A stretch of 64,000 nt of DNA from Megamerina dolium (taxonomy: Eukaryota > Arthropoda > Insecta > Diptera > Megamerinidae): assembly GCA_963854835.1 (NCBI GenBank), contig OY978526.1, forward strand, positions 26,835,073 through 26,899,072, given 5' to 3'. The notes below the pieces were generated by a model that did no database searches, was not told where the DNA came from, and saw only the letters and a list, made by a program, of their open reading frames with translations. The translations under genes were made by a program, and so were the position numbers. Below are positions 45,600-57,767 of this stretch, piece after piece; position 1 is the first letter of the stretch; each line of letters starts with the position of its first letter.

Positions 45600-46305
45600 A
45601 TTATTATTATTATTATTATTTAACGGTTGTGCTGCACTGCGAACCTAGGTCTATTGTGCACTCCGTCTTGGACTTGGAGTATATTTCTAAGTCCAATATC
45701 CATAAGGAAACGTAGTATAGATCCTAGATCCTAAAAATTTACCGAAACTTTTCTTTCTTGAGTGCATTAGTGCTGGTCACAATTCCAACACATGTTTCAC
45801 AATTTCATTTTCCTCCATGCAGTGTCGGCAGTTTTCATCCGAAAAGATTTCCAGTTTCGTTAGGTGATAATTCAACCTACAGTGTCTGTGAGTATTACCG
45901 CATATGATTTCTAAATTATTCTTATTTAGGTTAAAATCGGTTCTGGTTGTAAGTCTCTAAAAGTGACTTGGAATGAGACACACCTGGTAGGTTTTCCCAG
46001 TATGATTGTCTTTTTAATTCTTCTTTCTCCTTAATGAGTACGAACAAGCCTCCATTGAAAAGACTACAGAAGGGTTCTGGGTCTACAAAGGGTGTCGCCG
46101 CACCCTTCCTGGCGAGCTTATCTGCCAACTCGTTCCCTTCAACTCCAATGTGCCGCGGAACCCAAAGGATCCACACCTGATTACATTCACCAAGTTTATT
46201 CAGCTTTATTCAAGACAATCCAACACCAGTTTTGATTTCAGCTGGTTAGAGTTGAGTGCCTTGATAGCTGCCTATCTGTGGCACCATAGCTTTACAGTAC
46301 TTGCC
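45600..46305 (-). pseudogene. RNase H LINE fragment, second copy
   Basis: The minus strand contains MWILWVPRHIGVEGNELADKL followed by ARKGAATPFVDPEPF, the RNase H C-terminal motif with its HIGVEGN and ADKLARKG. ELKRQSYWENLPGV and the 3' region homologous to 34.43-34.84 kb then follow in broken frames. It ends in (ATT)n at 45600-45620, like the other copy. An RNase H aspartate region (LIAAIKAL-like) near 46260 is decayed. It appears inserted in repeat family D. Confidence 0.8.
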
Positions 46306-46449
46306 CCTAAAGCAGTAATATGTATTACCAAAACACCACAAAATTTTCCTAGCCAACATTTCCTCCAAAAAATGCTTGAAATAATGCAAATTTCATGTTA
46401 TTTGCTGAGCCAGGTTGCCAAAATGTTCTACCATACAATTTAACCCATC

Positions 46450-49105
46450 TTGATCTGAATTTTCCTTTTGCTTCCATTGAGAGAAAAAAATGTTTGAAAA
46501 TTTCACTTTGTTCGCTGAGCTAGGTTGTTACATAAATATTCCATTCTATTATTCGTTCAATTAACTAAATTAAATTTATAGAAAATCCCAAATAGAAATA
46601 ACAAAAATAATTGCAAAAAAGGGAAACAAACAAACAAATACAACTAGGTACATTCAATATAAGAAATGTAACAACAATAACAGCAACAACAACAACAACA
46701 AGCACTGCTAGTACTAGTCACAAATAATAGGTAATACATAACTTCAAGCGTCAAGCTTCACTCTCACTGCGCAAACGCTGTATGTAGGCATTTGAAAAAG
46801 CAACATAAATACAAATAAAAAAAAATCATATTCCCATACATATTTGTACACGTACATATACAATACATAGATAGGCATTTGTACATGTACCTGCATATAG
46901 TTGCACATACATATTTTACCATCCCGTTCATGTTTATATCGTCTCATCCAGCCATCCATGGTCAATGCCAATGGTACAAACTCCAATTTTGCACAGGCAT
47001 ACTCTCAGACAAATATGTATGTATGTATGCACATACACGAAAGCATTCAATTCCATGCCACACCACAAAATCATGCCTGCATTGCATCACTGCATACATA
47101 CATCCATGTGGTAGGTACGATATATATGTGTAAGTATACTCGCAATACATAAACATACGATGAGTATGCCACACCATCATACAGCCAGCGGCATTTAATG
47201 TGACCAAGTAAGTGAGTCGAGTGAGGTGCAAGGTGGCGTAATATGCTGCATACAAGTACAACATCACTAGCAGCAGCACCACCACCATCATCACGACGTT
47301 CTCTGATGTGGCATATAGCTATTGTTGTTGTTTTGTACAACTTTCCATGTTCTTGATCATGAATTTCTATGCTACTGGGCCTTGAAAAGTTGGCAACAAA
47401 AAATCCAAAAAAAAATAAAAAATCAAAACACCAAAGAATGAGCAAACGAACAAACTAGCGAATAAGACGAAAAGTGCAAAGCAAAAAGCAATTGTTATGC
47501 AGCATATTTTGAATTGCATGTGTATGTATGGGATTGTTTTTTTTTTTTTTGTAAAACGAGCCTGTATACTTGGAGTTCGCGTAGAGCAAATGATGAAGTG
47601 ACGGAAGGTATAGAGCAGCATTTGGCGCATTACGTCAGCCATCCAGCTAGAAACGTAGCGAGCGACAAACAACATACACATAGGCAACAAAGTAAAAGGG
47701 AAATTATATTATTGCCACCATCATGCCACCACTAACGCCGTCATCATCGTTTATCTCTATCGCCATATACTCCACATAGACTGCTACTTTATATAATGCT
47801 GCCCCCAAGTACGCCTCCTTTGGCTCCTATATGTCGCTACAAGTGGAGTTTTAATGGTTTTTCCAATGAACAAACGACCGACCAAAAACACTCATCCAAC
47901 TCATGCAATTCTCTCATGGAATACAGCGCTACATAGAAACGAGTATAATTGCGTCGCACATAGAGATTGCATGGAGTGATAGTACAAATACATACACACA
48001 TAACATATTCATATTGTAGAACGACTACATTGGATTGTGTGTGAGTGTGTGAGTGTGTTTAAGTATTTGTAGCCACGTTGGTTTCCTTTTTGGATTTAAT
48101 ATGAATTGTTGTTGGATATTGTTTGGCTTCTGTGTGCCAGTACTTTTTTTATTTTACTTTTTTTTTTTTTGCCATTGCAAATAGACGACAATGTCTCTAT
48201 ATATGTATGTGTGTTCATAGTGGCTTATTGTACTATTGACTGATGAAAGAATAGTGGAGGGGAGGATGGCTGGCTGGCTGGCTGGCTGGTTGACTGGTTG
48301 TTATTCTTGCTTGAAGTAAGCACACAAACACACATACCGATTCAGTTACTAACAAATGTTATTATATTGTATATGTATGCATATTCTTATTGTCAAGTTA
48401 CCATTGCTGTTGGTAAGGTGCTCTCCTATTCATCTATATATTTTTGTTGTTGGTTTGCATGTTCCTAATGGCTGTGTGGTTTTCATTATATTTACTCGCT
48501 CATCATCATTACACTAGTCACTATCATTGCAGGCTTTTACTGAATACATGGATACTTGGATACTTGGATACTTTTCTATGTATGAGTATTTCTATGAGCT
48601 GCTGCTGGTGCTGCTTTGCTATGTGCTGTTGTGTAATTTTCCATGTATTTTTCATTTTGTCTTACAATATTTGTATATGTTTCTTTTTTTCTTTTTAATT
48701 TTACTTTTATTATATATATACTCATACTTACATATATTTTTCTCACTTTCATAAAATTTTCTAGCCGCATGCAAAGTCATTTCATCGATTGTTTTTTTTT
48801 TCTTTTTCGTCAGTGTATTTGTGTATTGCTGGTGGTAACGTATTTGAATTGCATTATGTTTGGTTTTTTTTCATCGTGTTTTTACTTCTATTTAAGCTTC
48901 TATTGTGAATTAAGCATAGGATTATCGGATATACAATAGATAAGTACATAATGTAGATGCACTAAGGTGGGTAAAATTTTATTATTCGTCGAAATTTTGA
49001 AAAACATAACATTTGGAAAATTTCAAATACTTCTCTTCACAAAAAGCATAAAGAAATGCTTGACTTGGACACGGATATTTTTCAGTTTTAGCAGTTGCAA
49101 TGGAC
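46450..49105. other. Microsatellite-rich non-coding region
   Basis: No exon is recognised. CAA runs near 46675-46702, TATG arrays near 47010-47030, a (GGCT)n run near 48267-48290, long T-tracts near 47528-47552 and 48144-48170, and TG runs near 48035-48060. Open frames (for example 47071-47445 minus, 48643-48939 plus) are biased and lack motifs. Confidence 0.5.
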
Positions 49106-49109
49106 GCTT

Positions 49110-50260
49110 CGATTTTGTAGGGGACTCCCTGTAAGAAGTGGAGATATGGGGTAAGCATATTCAAATGAAATGTTAAGGAAAGATTAATGAGGATCATTCA
49201 AATATTCCACTGTTCTAAGACCGATTCCTGGGCGTCTATAGTCGTGTTTGAGGTGTTTTTGGATTATATTGTGTATAAATTTCCATAAGGCGTGGATATA
49301 GCGGGTAAGTGTGTACGAAGAAAATGTTGCGGATTAAAAATGAATGAGGGTCAATCAGCGCTCTAAAGGTGATGGGTAACTTTTTAAATTTTCAGATGTT
49401 TTTCGGTTAATTTTGGTTGGAAATGTCATACATATCGCCGCCTAATGGCTTACCAGACTGGCCTCTTCGCACTTTGGACTCACGCTCTGGAGACTGCCGT
49501 TTTTCTTGAGCTGGTTGATGTTAACAATAATTCAACTAACTAGCATACATGCCTATTGGTGATTATGAAACTATTTTCTGTTACAACAACAACAACATAT
49601 CACCACTATAAATATGATTCCTTGGCAGCTATTGTCGACTCTCAGGTGTTTTTTGGTGATTTTTTATGGGACAAGGTCTTAGTATGTTTGGAGCTGATGT
49701 TGAGGAGGAAATATTAATGGATATTTCTTCGTTTTAGCAACGATTGCTGGGGTGATTTTTAGATTTTCAAAACATCTAAAAATCGGATAAAACCTCATTA
49801 ACGACTTTAAGGATTATTTTTTGGGCAGCTTTGGTGTAATATGTAGATTTTCGAGTATTTTTGTGTTCATTTTGTAGGAAGACCCTCCTAAGCAGTGCAG
49901 ATAGGAAGTAAGTAATTTCAGAAAAACCATTAGGGAGCAATACTAAATGTGGTATGTCATATAGAAAGAACAATTTTGAAATTACAATTACAAAATTGAG
50001 GATTTTGAAAAACACTAAAAGGATAATACGATATCACCAACCCCTATTCAGTTTTACTAAGTTATTTTTTTGCTGAGGATTCTTATTTCGTATATGGTAT
50101 GTATTCCTTCAGGTGGCTCCTATACAAAATGAACATAAAACACCTAAAAATCGACAATAATCCCTTAGCTGCTAAGGGATCGTCCCTAGATCAGTGAAAT
50201 GTATCATCCACCCTCATTAAATTTTTTCTTCACAACATGTCCTCCAAACATTTCTCCTAT
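49110..50260. repeat. Dispersed repeat family D cluster, mixed orientation
   Basis: Plus-oriented units at about 49,110-49,440 and 49,620-49,930 (GGGGACTCCCTG, GGGGTAAGCATATTC, AATGAGGATCATTC, CTAAGACCGATTCCTGGGCG, GTAGGAAGACCCTCCTAAGC). A minus-oriented stretch lies at about 50,090-50,260 (GGTGGCTCCTATACAAAATG, GGGATCGTCCCTAGATCAG). Adjacent units start about 156 bp apart (49121 and 49277). Confidence 0.55.
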
Positions 50261-50264
50261 CGAA

Positions 50265-50865
50265 ATACCTTATAAAAGCTGTCCTACAAAAGTTTGTGTT
50301 TTATAGTCATTAAAACACGCGGGTCCAAATCTGCGATTTCTTTTTGCCTTATTGCGACAAATTATCTTGAAATTGTTTAAATTTTATGTATTTCGTATAG
50401 CCAGGACATTTCAGAATTTTACCCACCCTAATGTTAATACATATATGTGAGGGAAATATGTATGCAATTCTTCTTGTTTTAAGATCTTAATGGACTTTCA
50501 AGTATCAATGCCTAAGTACTAGATTTAATATGTAACTTAAATTCTTATATTGCTTTAAACATTGACAAAAGATGATAAGAAGGCTGATATGAAAATTTAA
50601 TTTTTCCTTAAGAAAATACAAAAGTCATTCCACGAACAAATTTCAACTTCAAATTCTATGTTATTTGCTTGAATAAATTTCAAAATGGTCGTTGTAGCAA
50701 GACACTTTGTTTCATTACAATTTGTTTAAGCTTTATATATTTTTCAGCTTTGCGATGGGAGTTTTTCACTTAACTTGACTTAACTTGAGAAGCATTGTAA
50801 CGGTCAGATAACTGCAATAATCGTTTCAGGTCCAATATTTTATATGGACGTCTTTCATTTAACAT
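50265..50865. other. AT-rich non-coding stretch
   Basis: Nothing recognised apart from A/T runs. Confidence 0.5.
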
Positions 50866-50867
50866 TT

Positions 50868-50880
50868 TGGTGTTCTGCAA
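50868..50880. repeat. Left 13-bp target site duplication of a SINE
   Basis: TGGTGTTCTGCAA, repeated exactly at 51195-51207. Confidence 0.88.
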
Positions 50881-51194
50881 ATAAAACAAAAATTTTTTTA
50901 AAAATAATTACGTGGCACTTCGTTAGAAGGGACCTACTTATATTTTAGCTGGCTCCGAAAGGCAGAACTCTTGCGACATCATCTTTTCTGAGCTTTGTCA
51001 CAGAGTTCTTTTAGAAATTTTTCCATGGCAAATTGTTATGTGTCGGAAGAATTGCCAATTGCTTGCCGAAAGGTGGATACCGTTGGAAAGAAAAATCTTT
51101 TCGATATTAAATTTTTTATGCTTCAACCGGGGATTGAACCCACGACCTACAGATCAGAAGGCCAACACACTAACCACTGAGCTACGGCACCCAG
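50881..51194 (-). mobile_element. tRNA-derived SINE with target duplication
   Basis: On the minus strand the head GGGTGCCGTAGCTCAGTGGT and GTCGTGGGTTCAATCCCCGG carry the two pol III boxes. The body follows, with an internal gap in the segment between CTTCTAAC and GTGCCACG. It ends in an A/T-rich tail. Exact 13-bp duplications flank it, the same length as for the copy at 30.0 kb. Confidence 0.92.
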
Positions 51195-51207
51195 TGGTGT
51201 TCTGCAA
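51195..51207. repeat. Right 13-bp target site duplication of the SINE
   Basis: Exact copy of 50868-50880. Confidence 0.88.
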
Positions 51208-51264
51208 GTAGTGTTCGCAAATGAACGGCTAAATTTAAATCACTTCGTTAGTACATAAAATTCG

Positions 51265-51415
51265 GTACGGGTGCCATATATAGGCTCCGAAGATCTTTTG
51301 GAAGAACTTTACTTCCAGTACTATTGTGATAAATTTTGTATGCTAAATTTATGGATAGTATTAGAAGGGGCCTACTTATAATAGCTGGTACCGAACGAGA
51401 GAATTCTTATGAGCT
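51265..51415 (-). repeat. SINE 3' fragment, degenerate
   Basis: On the minus strand: CGTTCGGTACCAGC, TAAGTAGGCCCCTTCTAATAC, a diverged ACACG region, then GCCTATATATGGCACC. Head and first half of the body are missing. The nearby full copy has the same orientation. Confidence 0.65.
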
Positions 51416-51619
51416 GCCTGAAAATTACTCTTTCTTATTTTTTATATACATAAATATATTCGATGATTCTGAAAGCCGATTAAAAGGATACTTGAGAAAT
51501 ATATTTAATTAATAAGTCATTCTGTGAAGCAGGTATTTTTGCAATAAGGGAATTTAAGAGTAATTTTTTATTCTTCGTATTTTATATGGTTTTTTTTTCC
51601 GATATAAGATATAAAAAAT

Positions 51620-52415
51620 GAGATCCCACAATTTGCGCCAACTACCGTGGAATAAGTCTTCTTAGCATCGCATACAAGGTTCTACGAGCGTACTGTGTGA
51701 AAGATTGAAGCCTATCCTTCACAACCTGATTGGACTTTATCAGTGTGGTTTTAGACCTGGTAAACCCACCATCGACCAGATTTTAACACTGCGCCAAATC
51801 CTGGAGAAGACCCAAGAAAAGCAGATCGACACACACCAGCGTCTTGGACAGCACGTCACTGTTGATAACTACGCTTTTGAAATAGTGATGGAATTTATCT
51901 ATTTTGGCACCAGCATTAACACCAGTAATGACGTCAGCCTGTAGATATTGCGAAGGATCACTCTTGCTAACAGGTGCTACTTTGGGCTAAGTAAGCAATT
52001 GAGAGGTCGGGTTCTCTCTCGAAGAACGAAAACCACACTCTACAAATCTCTCATCATGCCTGTCCTTACATATGGCGCCGAAGTTTGGACAATTTCCACC
52101 TCAACTGACAGAATGTTCGGAGTTTTCGAGAGAAAAGTCCTAGCAAGATCTTTGGACCTATTTGAGTTGGTCGCGAGTATCGAATAAGGTAAAAACATGA
52201 GCTTTATGAACTATATGCCGACACGGACATACTGAAGCGCATTAAAATTCAGCGGCTGTGCTGGCTAGGTCATGTGGAGTGTCTAAGATGGTGTTATATT
52301 CGGAATCCGCTGGTGGACGACGCAGAAGAGGAGACGTAACCTCCGGTGGAAAGATTAAGTACTGGAGAATTTGTCAACGATCGGAATTTCTAACTGGTGC
52401 CAACTAGCACCACAT
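51620..52415 (+). pseudogene. LINE fragment with internal deletion
   Basis: The first part encodes early RT motifs not present in the other copies: ICANYRGISLLSIAYKVL, then in another frame LKPILHNLIGLYQCGFRPGK and PTIDQILTLRQILEKTQEKQ. It then jumps directly to LGQHVTVDNYAFEIVMEFIYFGTSI, so the central RT with the catalytic box is deleted. RRITLANRCYFGLSKQL, TLYKSLIMPVLTYGAEVWTI and FERKVLARSLDLF follow, with stops and a frameshift before the GHVE region. It ends at CCACATAACTAAG, the family 3' terminus. Confidence 0.85.
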
Positions 52416-52419
52416 AACT

Positions 52420-54562
52420 AAGATTCCGATAAAGATTTTTAATTTCTCACCGATATTAATGTATTCTTAGAATTTTATTGCACATCTTTAATACACATTT
52501 GTGTGTAAAGTATTTTTTGAAAGTCATCCCCAAATAAATTAAAATATATGAAAATTAATTTAGTTCACTGTTTCTGGCACGGCATTGCCATAATCAAATA
52601 TCATACATCCGTACATGCTAAAGAAATTTTGTGCAGAAATTTTGTGCAGAAATTTGGGTGTTGCTTTTTGTTATACATATGTAAGTGGAGTGTATATAAG
52701 TAAATGTATATCTACACATACTTATATGTATGTATATACAATTTATTATATAGCTAGTATATATACAAATGAAAATGTGGTATGTATGTATACGATTGTC
52801 GGCATATAAAAGGGAGTCTATACTATATTTTAAGGGCAATATTGTTATACCACAAATATTTTTTTATATAAATACTCCATGTACTGTATCCATTTTTGTA
52901 TGAAAGTTCTCTGTGATATATATATGTATTTATATAAACATGTACTAGTATTCGTACCTATACTATATACTATATACTCGTATATGTAATATTTACAATT
53001 TTAAGTACATATATTGAAATTGAATTCACTGTTGTAGTATGTTCTAGTTGTTTTTTGCTTCTATTTCTATTTCTTTTTTCGTCTATGATTTTAAAGCTAA
53101 GTATTGTACTTGTATAAGTATATAAAAGTAAAACTGAAAGTGATGCTGTCTGAGAGTGAGTGAACAGTACGATGTGAGTGAGTGAGTGAGTGTCCCATTA
53201 CTTTTTTCTTAACTTTTGTATTTTTATTTTGTTGATGTTGCTATTAGAAACATTTACTTTATACTCTTTCTACATATTACTTGCATTTCATTTGTTTTTT
53301 GTTTTTGTTTTTGTTTTTTTTTTGTGTGGTTGTCATAATCGAAATTAGACATTTAAAATGAGGTTACAACAATACGAGATTATGGTTGATTATATTTTTA
53401 TATGTAAATATTTGTACCCTTATTTATTAGTAGTATGATTTCTATATGATTATCGAATACTCGTATATAGATATTATAAAAAATTGAATGCAAGTGTCTA
53501 TCCAACGGTGGTTCCAGCGGTTAAACTTGATAATTATAATGCAGATGAGTATTGTAACTGTATAATATAAGCCGCAAAAAAAAAAAAAATCACAATAATT
53601 TATTCATTTTTATACAAATATTTCTCTCTCACTCACACTCTTTTGAAATTAATGGAAAAAGAAGAAAATAACTTTTTTTCATTTATTCCAAAGGGTACTC
53701 AGTCGACTGTGTAAAAACCAAAATAATAATAGTAATGCAGCGAGAACATATAAAAAAGAAATATAAATAATAAAATTCACATGGCAATCCTTTGCGATTT
53801 AATATTGGCGCGACTATAAAAACAAAAAATATGCATTACTCGTCAACCGTTACATCCGTTGACCAAAAAACCAGAACAACAAAGAAGAAGAACAACAACT
53901 ATACCATAATCATCATCATCATCATCACAATTCTCACTACCAATGAATGTTGCTGTTGCATTGATAACAATGCTAATTTAATTCATGATTTCGCGTCGCT
54001 CACCTCCCTCCTTTCACTGTCTATTTATTAAGCCTTTTTTTTGCAATGCGTTTAAACTTTCCATATAAGTAGATGCACAAAAAAAGCAGTATGCATGTAT
54101 TTGCGTATTTGCTGCATAAGAGACAATTAGACCATGACTGATGAGGATAAAAATTGCAAAAAAAAAAAAAACAACAAATTGTAACAACAAAATTTAATGC
54201 AATAGCAAATGACATATGTACAAGAAGATTTACAATTTATTATAGGGTTTAACACTAAAATCAAATATGAGGTTGTCGTCCAAAAATAAAAGAAAAAACA
54301 AATACAATACAATTACGATATTTTTACAATAAAACAGGAAGAGGTCGAAAGTAATGTATGCAATTATCTACTCAACAACAATAATTATTGTTACAGACAC
54401 ACATTATAATAATGTAAGGCGATTTTTTATTTCAGTTTTTCTTTGGTTTATGTTTCCTGGTGGAAGTAAGTGAAAGCATCATTGATTTAAATAATATGCA
54501 GTAGAATGCTTTACGAAATAATAAATTCATTTTAAGACTTTTTGATAATGTTTAAGAAATAC
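52420..54562. other. Microsatellite-rich non-coding stretch left of the palindrome
   Basis: No gene is recognised. GTGA repeats near 53173-53194, TATG/TACA words, T-tracts near 53298-53320, ATC repeats near 53908-53926 and A-tracts. Confidence 0.5.
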
Positions 54563-54814
54563 CCTTTGGGGTTGGAGAATTTCTTTTTTTTTATAACAAT
54601 TCTACATGCATTTCTTGTTTAGTGTAATTTAAGTGTATTTAAAATTTTACGTGTGAGAATAAATTTATACATATGTTGTTTGTCAGACTTAAAATAACGT
54701 AAAAACGTATCTTTTGCTTCCGGTATATATGTAAATTAAATTTGGCCAATTCAATATCATTTTTTTTTTCACTAAGACTAAATATGTTTTTCTTTTATCA
54801 TATGTTGTTCAGCT

Positions 54815-54885
54815 ACACAAGCAGTTGGCAATTTTTCACGCATTAACAATTTTTCATGACAATCTTTCTAAATAGATCTGTAAAA
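54815..54885 (+). repeat. Possible SINE body scrap (left arm)
   Basis: CAGTTGGCAATTTTTCACG, CATTAACAATTTTTCATG and TTTCTAAATAGATCTGT resemble the SINE body order (GGCAATTTTTCCGG, AGTAACAATTTGCCATGG, AAGCTTCTAAAAGAACTCTG). It is mirrored at 60,564-60,634. Short and weak. Confidence 0.35.
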
Positions 54886-55069
54886 ATATCATCCGCACCG
54901 AAGGACCAATTGCTGCTGTAGAGCGTAGGAGGACCCAGATGAGTCGATTCGCCTTCTCGTGCTATATTTGGAGCTGTGCACATCCACTTATATATTATAT
55001 TCGTTGAAGATCCAGTTTTTGTAGAAATCAAAGCGAAATTACCATCATTCGTGCCGTACGTTCGGACAA

Positions 55070-55150
55070 TGGGCACAAAATCAACTGGAAGTCAGCTCAC
55101 TGTTTTATCGCAATATTCTGTTCAGTGATGTGGCTCATTTTCGACTCAAA
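55070..55150 (+). pseudogene. Scrap of DDE transposase (left arm)
   Basis: A QLEVSSLFYRNILFSDVAHF phrase matches the first catalytic block of the transposase at 24.77-24.82 kb (LFYRKILFSEDAHF). Mirrored at 60,299-60,379. No further parts are recognisable. Confidence 0.5.
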
Positions 55151-55385
55151 GTGATTACGCCACTTCATTCGACTTAAATTTATTACTGCAGAGCCATTTC
55201 TTTAGACGTGGAAACAGAAAATAGTCGCAGGTGACTGAATCCGGAGAATGTGCTGGATGGGGTTGCAGCTCGTAATCTACAGGGTGATTTTTTGGCAACT
55301 CTCCTTTTGACAACACTGTTTTTGGCAGCTCAGCTGTTTTCGTGTAAAATGTTACTGTCAATGTTCAGTTTGGTCTATAATTTAA

Positions 55386-56115
55386 GGGGGTGTTCCCGTC
55401 TAGAATGCCGATTTTAGGCTGTTTTTCAAAAAATTATTTTGGAGCTACAAGGCAACATGCAATATTCTGGTTTTTTTGCTTGTTGTTCCTTATTATTTGG
55501 AGAACAGAAACTCATATTTGTGTCAACAAATTTTATTTTCTAAGTACAAATTTTCAGTGCTCAATGTGACCTTGTCACGCTGATTTTCACTGCTGGCCGA
55601 TAAGAAATTTCGGGAACCAGCAATCTGAAACAGAAATGGGTATGCAATTATTAATCTGCAATAAATTCCGCGGATGCTGAACCACAGTCTTAGTCAAAAT
55701 GTTGATTAGAAACAAAATGGCGGCCATATGAAAAAAAATTGTCCAGTTTTGCCACCTTTTTTACTTTTAGAGTGCTTGAAAATATATTTAACAATAATTT
55801 TTTGATGAAAACTTTGGTTTAGCATCCAATCAAAACTATCTAGAACATTTTCCCAAAATTTCAAGTCGATACCTCTCATAGTTGCTGAGAAAAGTTATCG
55901 GCCAGTACAAAAAATGTGGTTTCGAGAAAAACGCGTTTAAAGTTTCGACATGACATGATCGGCGAGCTGAGATTACTTCAATTAACATGCAAAAAAGTGG
56001 GTACTGAGTTTGCGGATTGAAAAACGACTTTGGGGGGTGATAGTATATAGTATAAGGTACAATAAAACGCCAAAAAAAAATCGATTTTTTCAAACTTCTA
56101 CCCGGGAACACCCCC
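55386..56115. mobile_element. TTAA-flanked 730-bp non-autonomous element (left arm)
   Basis: GGGGGTGTTCCCG at the left and CGGGAACACCCCC at the right form a 13-bp terminal inverted repeat flanked by TTAA (55382-55385 and 56116-56119). TTAA duplication is the hallmark of piggyBac-like elements. There is no transposase; the 95-codon minus-strand frame has no known motif. It lies 7 bp upstream of the ATG of the transposase remnant. Confidence 0.85.
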
Positions 56116-56122
56116 TTAACCA

Positions 56123-56720
56123 TGAATCGACTTACAAACGAACAACGCTTGCAGATTATTGAATTTCGTTATCAAAATTCATGTTCGGTTAAGAAAGTGT
56201 ATCGTGCACTTTCTTGTGTTCAGCGACGAAGCTCATTTCTGGTTGAATGGATACGTAAACAATCGCAATTGGTGTGAAGAACAGCCAGAAGCATTGCAAG
56301 AAGCATTGTTTGGTCATCATTGGATCGTACTTTTTCAAAGACGACGAAGGCAGGAACGTTACTGTGAATGGCGAGAGCCACCGTGCGATGATTACAAACT
56401 TTTTTTGCCCAAAATGGAAGAGCTGGACTTGGCTGGCATGTCTCAACAAGACCGTGCCACATACCACACAGCACGAGTAACAATGGCCCAATTGAGAGGC
56501 GAGTTCGGTGAACAGTTTATTTCACGTTTGGGGCCGGTCAATTGGCGCATAGATCGTGCGATTTAAGGCTCATGTCTATAGCGACAAGCCCGCAACGAAC
56601 TGGTTGACGAACTGGAAACGAATATTGAAGAATTTATTCGTGAGATACCGGCCGATATGTGGAGAGATTATGCCAAAATTGGACCCAGCGTATAAAACCA
56701 TTTGAGGCGCAGCCGCGGTT
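56123..56720 (+). pseudogene. IS630/Tc1/mariner-type transposase, deleted and frameshifted (left arm)
   Basis: Begins MNRLTNEQRLQIIEFRYQNS followed by CSVKKVYRAL, a helix-turn-helix N-terminus. A large deletion joins it, in another frame, to VFSDEAHFWLNGYVNNRNW with the first catalytic aspartate. Frame changes then carry FFKDDEGRNVTVNGESHRAM, ITNFF, LPKMEELDLAGMSQQDRATY (second aspartate in QQDRAT) and QLRGEFGEQFISRLGPVNW. The third catalytic region is destroyed. The tail (HVYSDKPAT, IEEFIREIPADMW, HLRRSRG) remains near 56565-56720. Inactive. Confidence 0.88.
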
Positions 56721-57681
56721 AATATTTACATAAAATCATCTTTAAACATTGATTTATAAAGATCATTCTATCGACTCAAATAATGATTTCATACATGTCT
56801 CTAAATTTTATGTGTTTTTTTTAACCAAATCCGAAGGCTCTTAAAAAATTACCCTGTAATTCATACAATTTTGGCAATGCTACTGCGGCCTTGTATGCCG
56901 ATACGTTGTCGATAATTTTTTTTTTAACAACCTGTCCAACAAATGTGAATAATATTCTTCGGTCATGGTGTAACCTTTTGCAAAGTAATCGATGTGCATC
57001 CTAAAAGAAACTGTCGCAATGAGTTTTTTGGTCGACAGATGCACCTTGGCCATGCTTGGTACACGTTTACTTGGAGAAGCTTTGACTGTACCTTGGACTC
57101 TGGTGTATTGTGAAGGACACATCTTTCATCCACGGCAACGAAACGCCGAAAAAACTGGTTCGGGTTACAATTGAACATCGCCGAACATTTCTTTGAAGTG
57201 ATTATGCGATTCCGTTTGATGTCGATTGCGTATAACTTTGTAGCATGTAGCATGTGATGTACCCGTTCAGTTGAGATGTCTGCAGCCTCCGCCACCTCAA
57301 GCATATTTCATACTCTAATCATCTAATACTATTCCATGGATTTATGACGTGACGACATCTTTTGCTCGATTTGAATGTTCGGCGTCATCTTTTAGAAATG
57401 TCAAAATTACATAAAAGTTGAAAAGAAAATTAAATGAAGAGATCGATTTCAGAAATCTCTAATGTGACAACAAGAAAGATGATGAAATAAGTTATTGTCC
57501 ACAATATGGTTCTTAAATTCTTTCCAAAAATATTACTTAAAATATTCTCGAGTTAATTCATTTTGTACTATGGAACGTATGAGCGAAATTAGTTTTTTGC
57601 CCCTTCAAATTGGTTAGTTAATTCAAATAGTAAAATTAATGCTGATTTTAAGATGAAATTATTGGTGAACGGTTTAAACAG

Positions 57682-57684
<3 letters not shown>

Positions 57685-57764
<80 letters not shown>
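57685..57764. repeat. (AT)40 tract at the palindrome centre
   Basis: Eighty bases of uninterrupted AT dinucleotide; the exact symmetry point lies between 57724 and 57725. AT tracts of this kind can extrude as hairpins, and they also cause polymerase or assembly fold-back. Confidence 0.97.

Positions 57765-57767
<3 letters not shown>

Larger units (their letters stand above)
55280..56856 (+). mobile_element. TA-flanked IS630/Tc1/mariner-type element inside the mariner (left arm)
   Basis: Ends CAGGGTGATTTTTT (55280) and, inverted, CAGGGTAATTTTTT (56856) are flanked by TA on both sides (55278-55279 and 56857-56858). It carries the transposase remnant at 56123-56720 and itself contains a 730-bp TTAA element just upstream of the start codon. 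Without the 730-bp insert it would be about 850 bp, so it is internally deleted relative to a coding copy. Confidence 0.88.
55155..57397 (-). pseudogene. Mariner (DD34D) transposase pseudogene, split by insertion (left arm)
   Basis: Minus-strand pieces of one mariner transposase. The 57304-56963 frame has MLEVAEAADISTERVHHML, a deletion, KRNRIITSKKCSAMFNCNPNQ, then FFRRFVAVDERCVLHNTPESK with the first catalytic aspartate. The 57122-56880 frame continues with KLIATVSFRMHIDYFAKGYT and EYYSHLLDRL. A frameshift and small deletion follow, then DNVSAYK with the second aspartate. A 1,577-bp element interrupts the gene, and SPDSVTCDYFLFPRLKKWL with the third aspartate lies beyond it (from 55278 down). 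With the insert and one TA copy left out, the last two aspartates are 34 residues apart, as expected for mariner. The N-terminal helix-turn-helix is mostly lost. Confidence 0.9.

Noticed and set aside
57685..57764. AT tract as a replication origin
   Set aside because: A simple microsatellite at the symmetry point; nothing else supports an origin.
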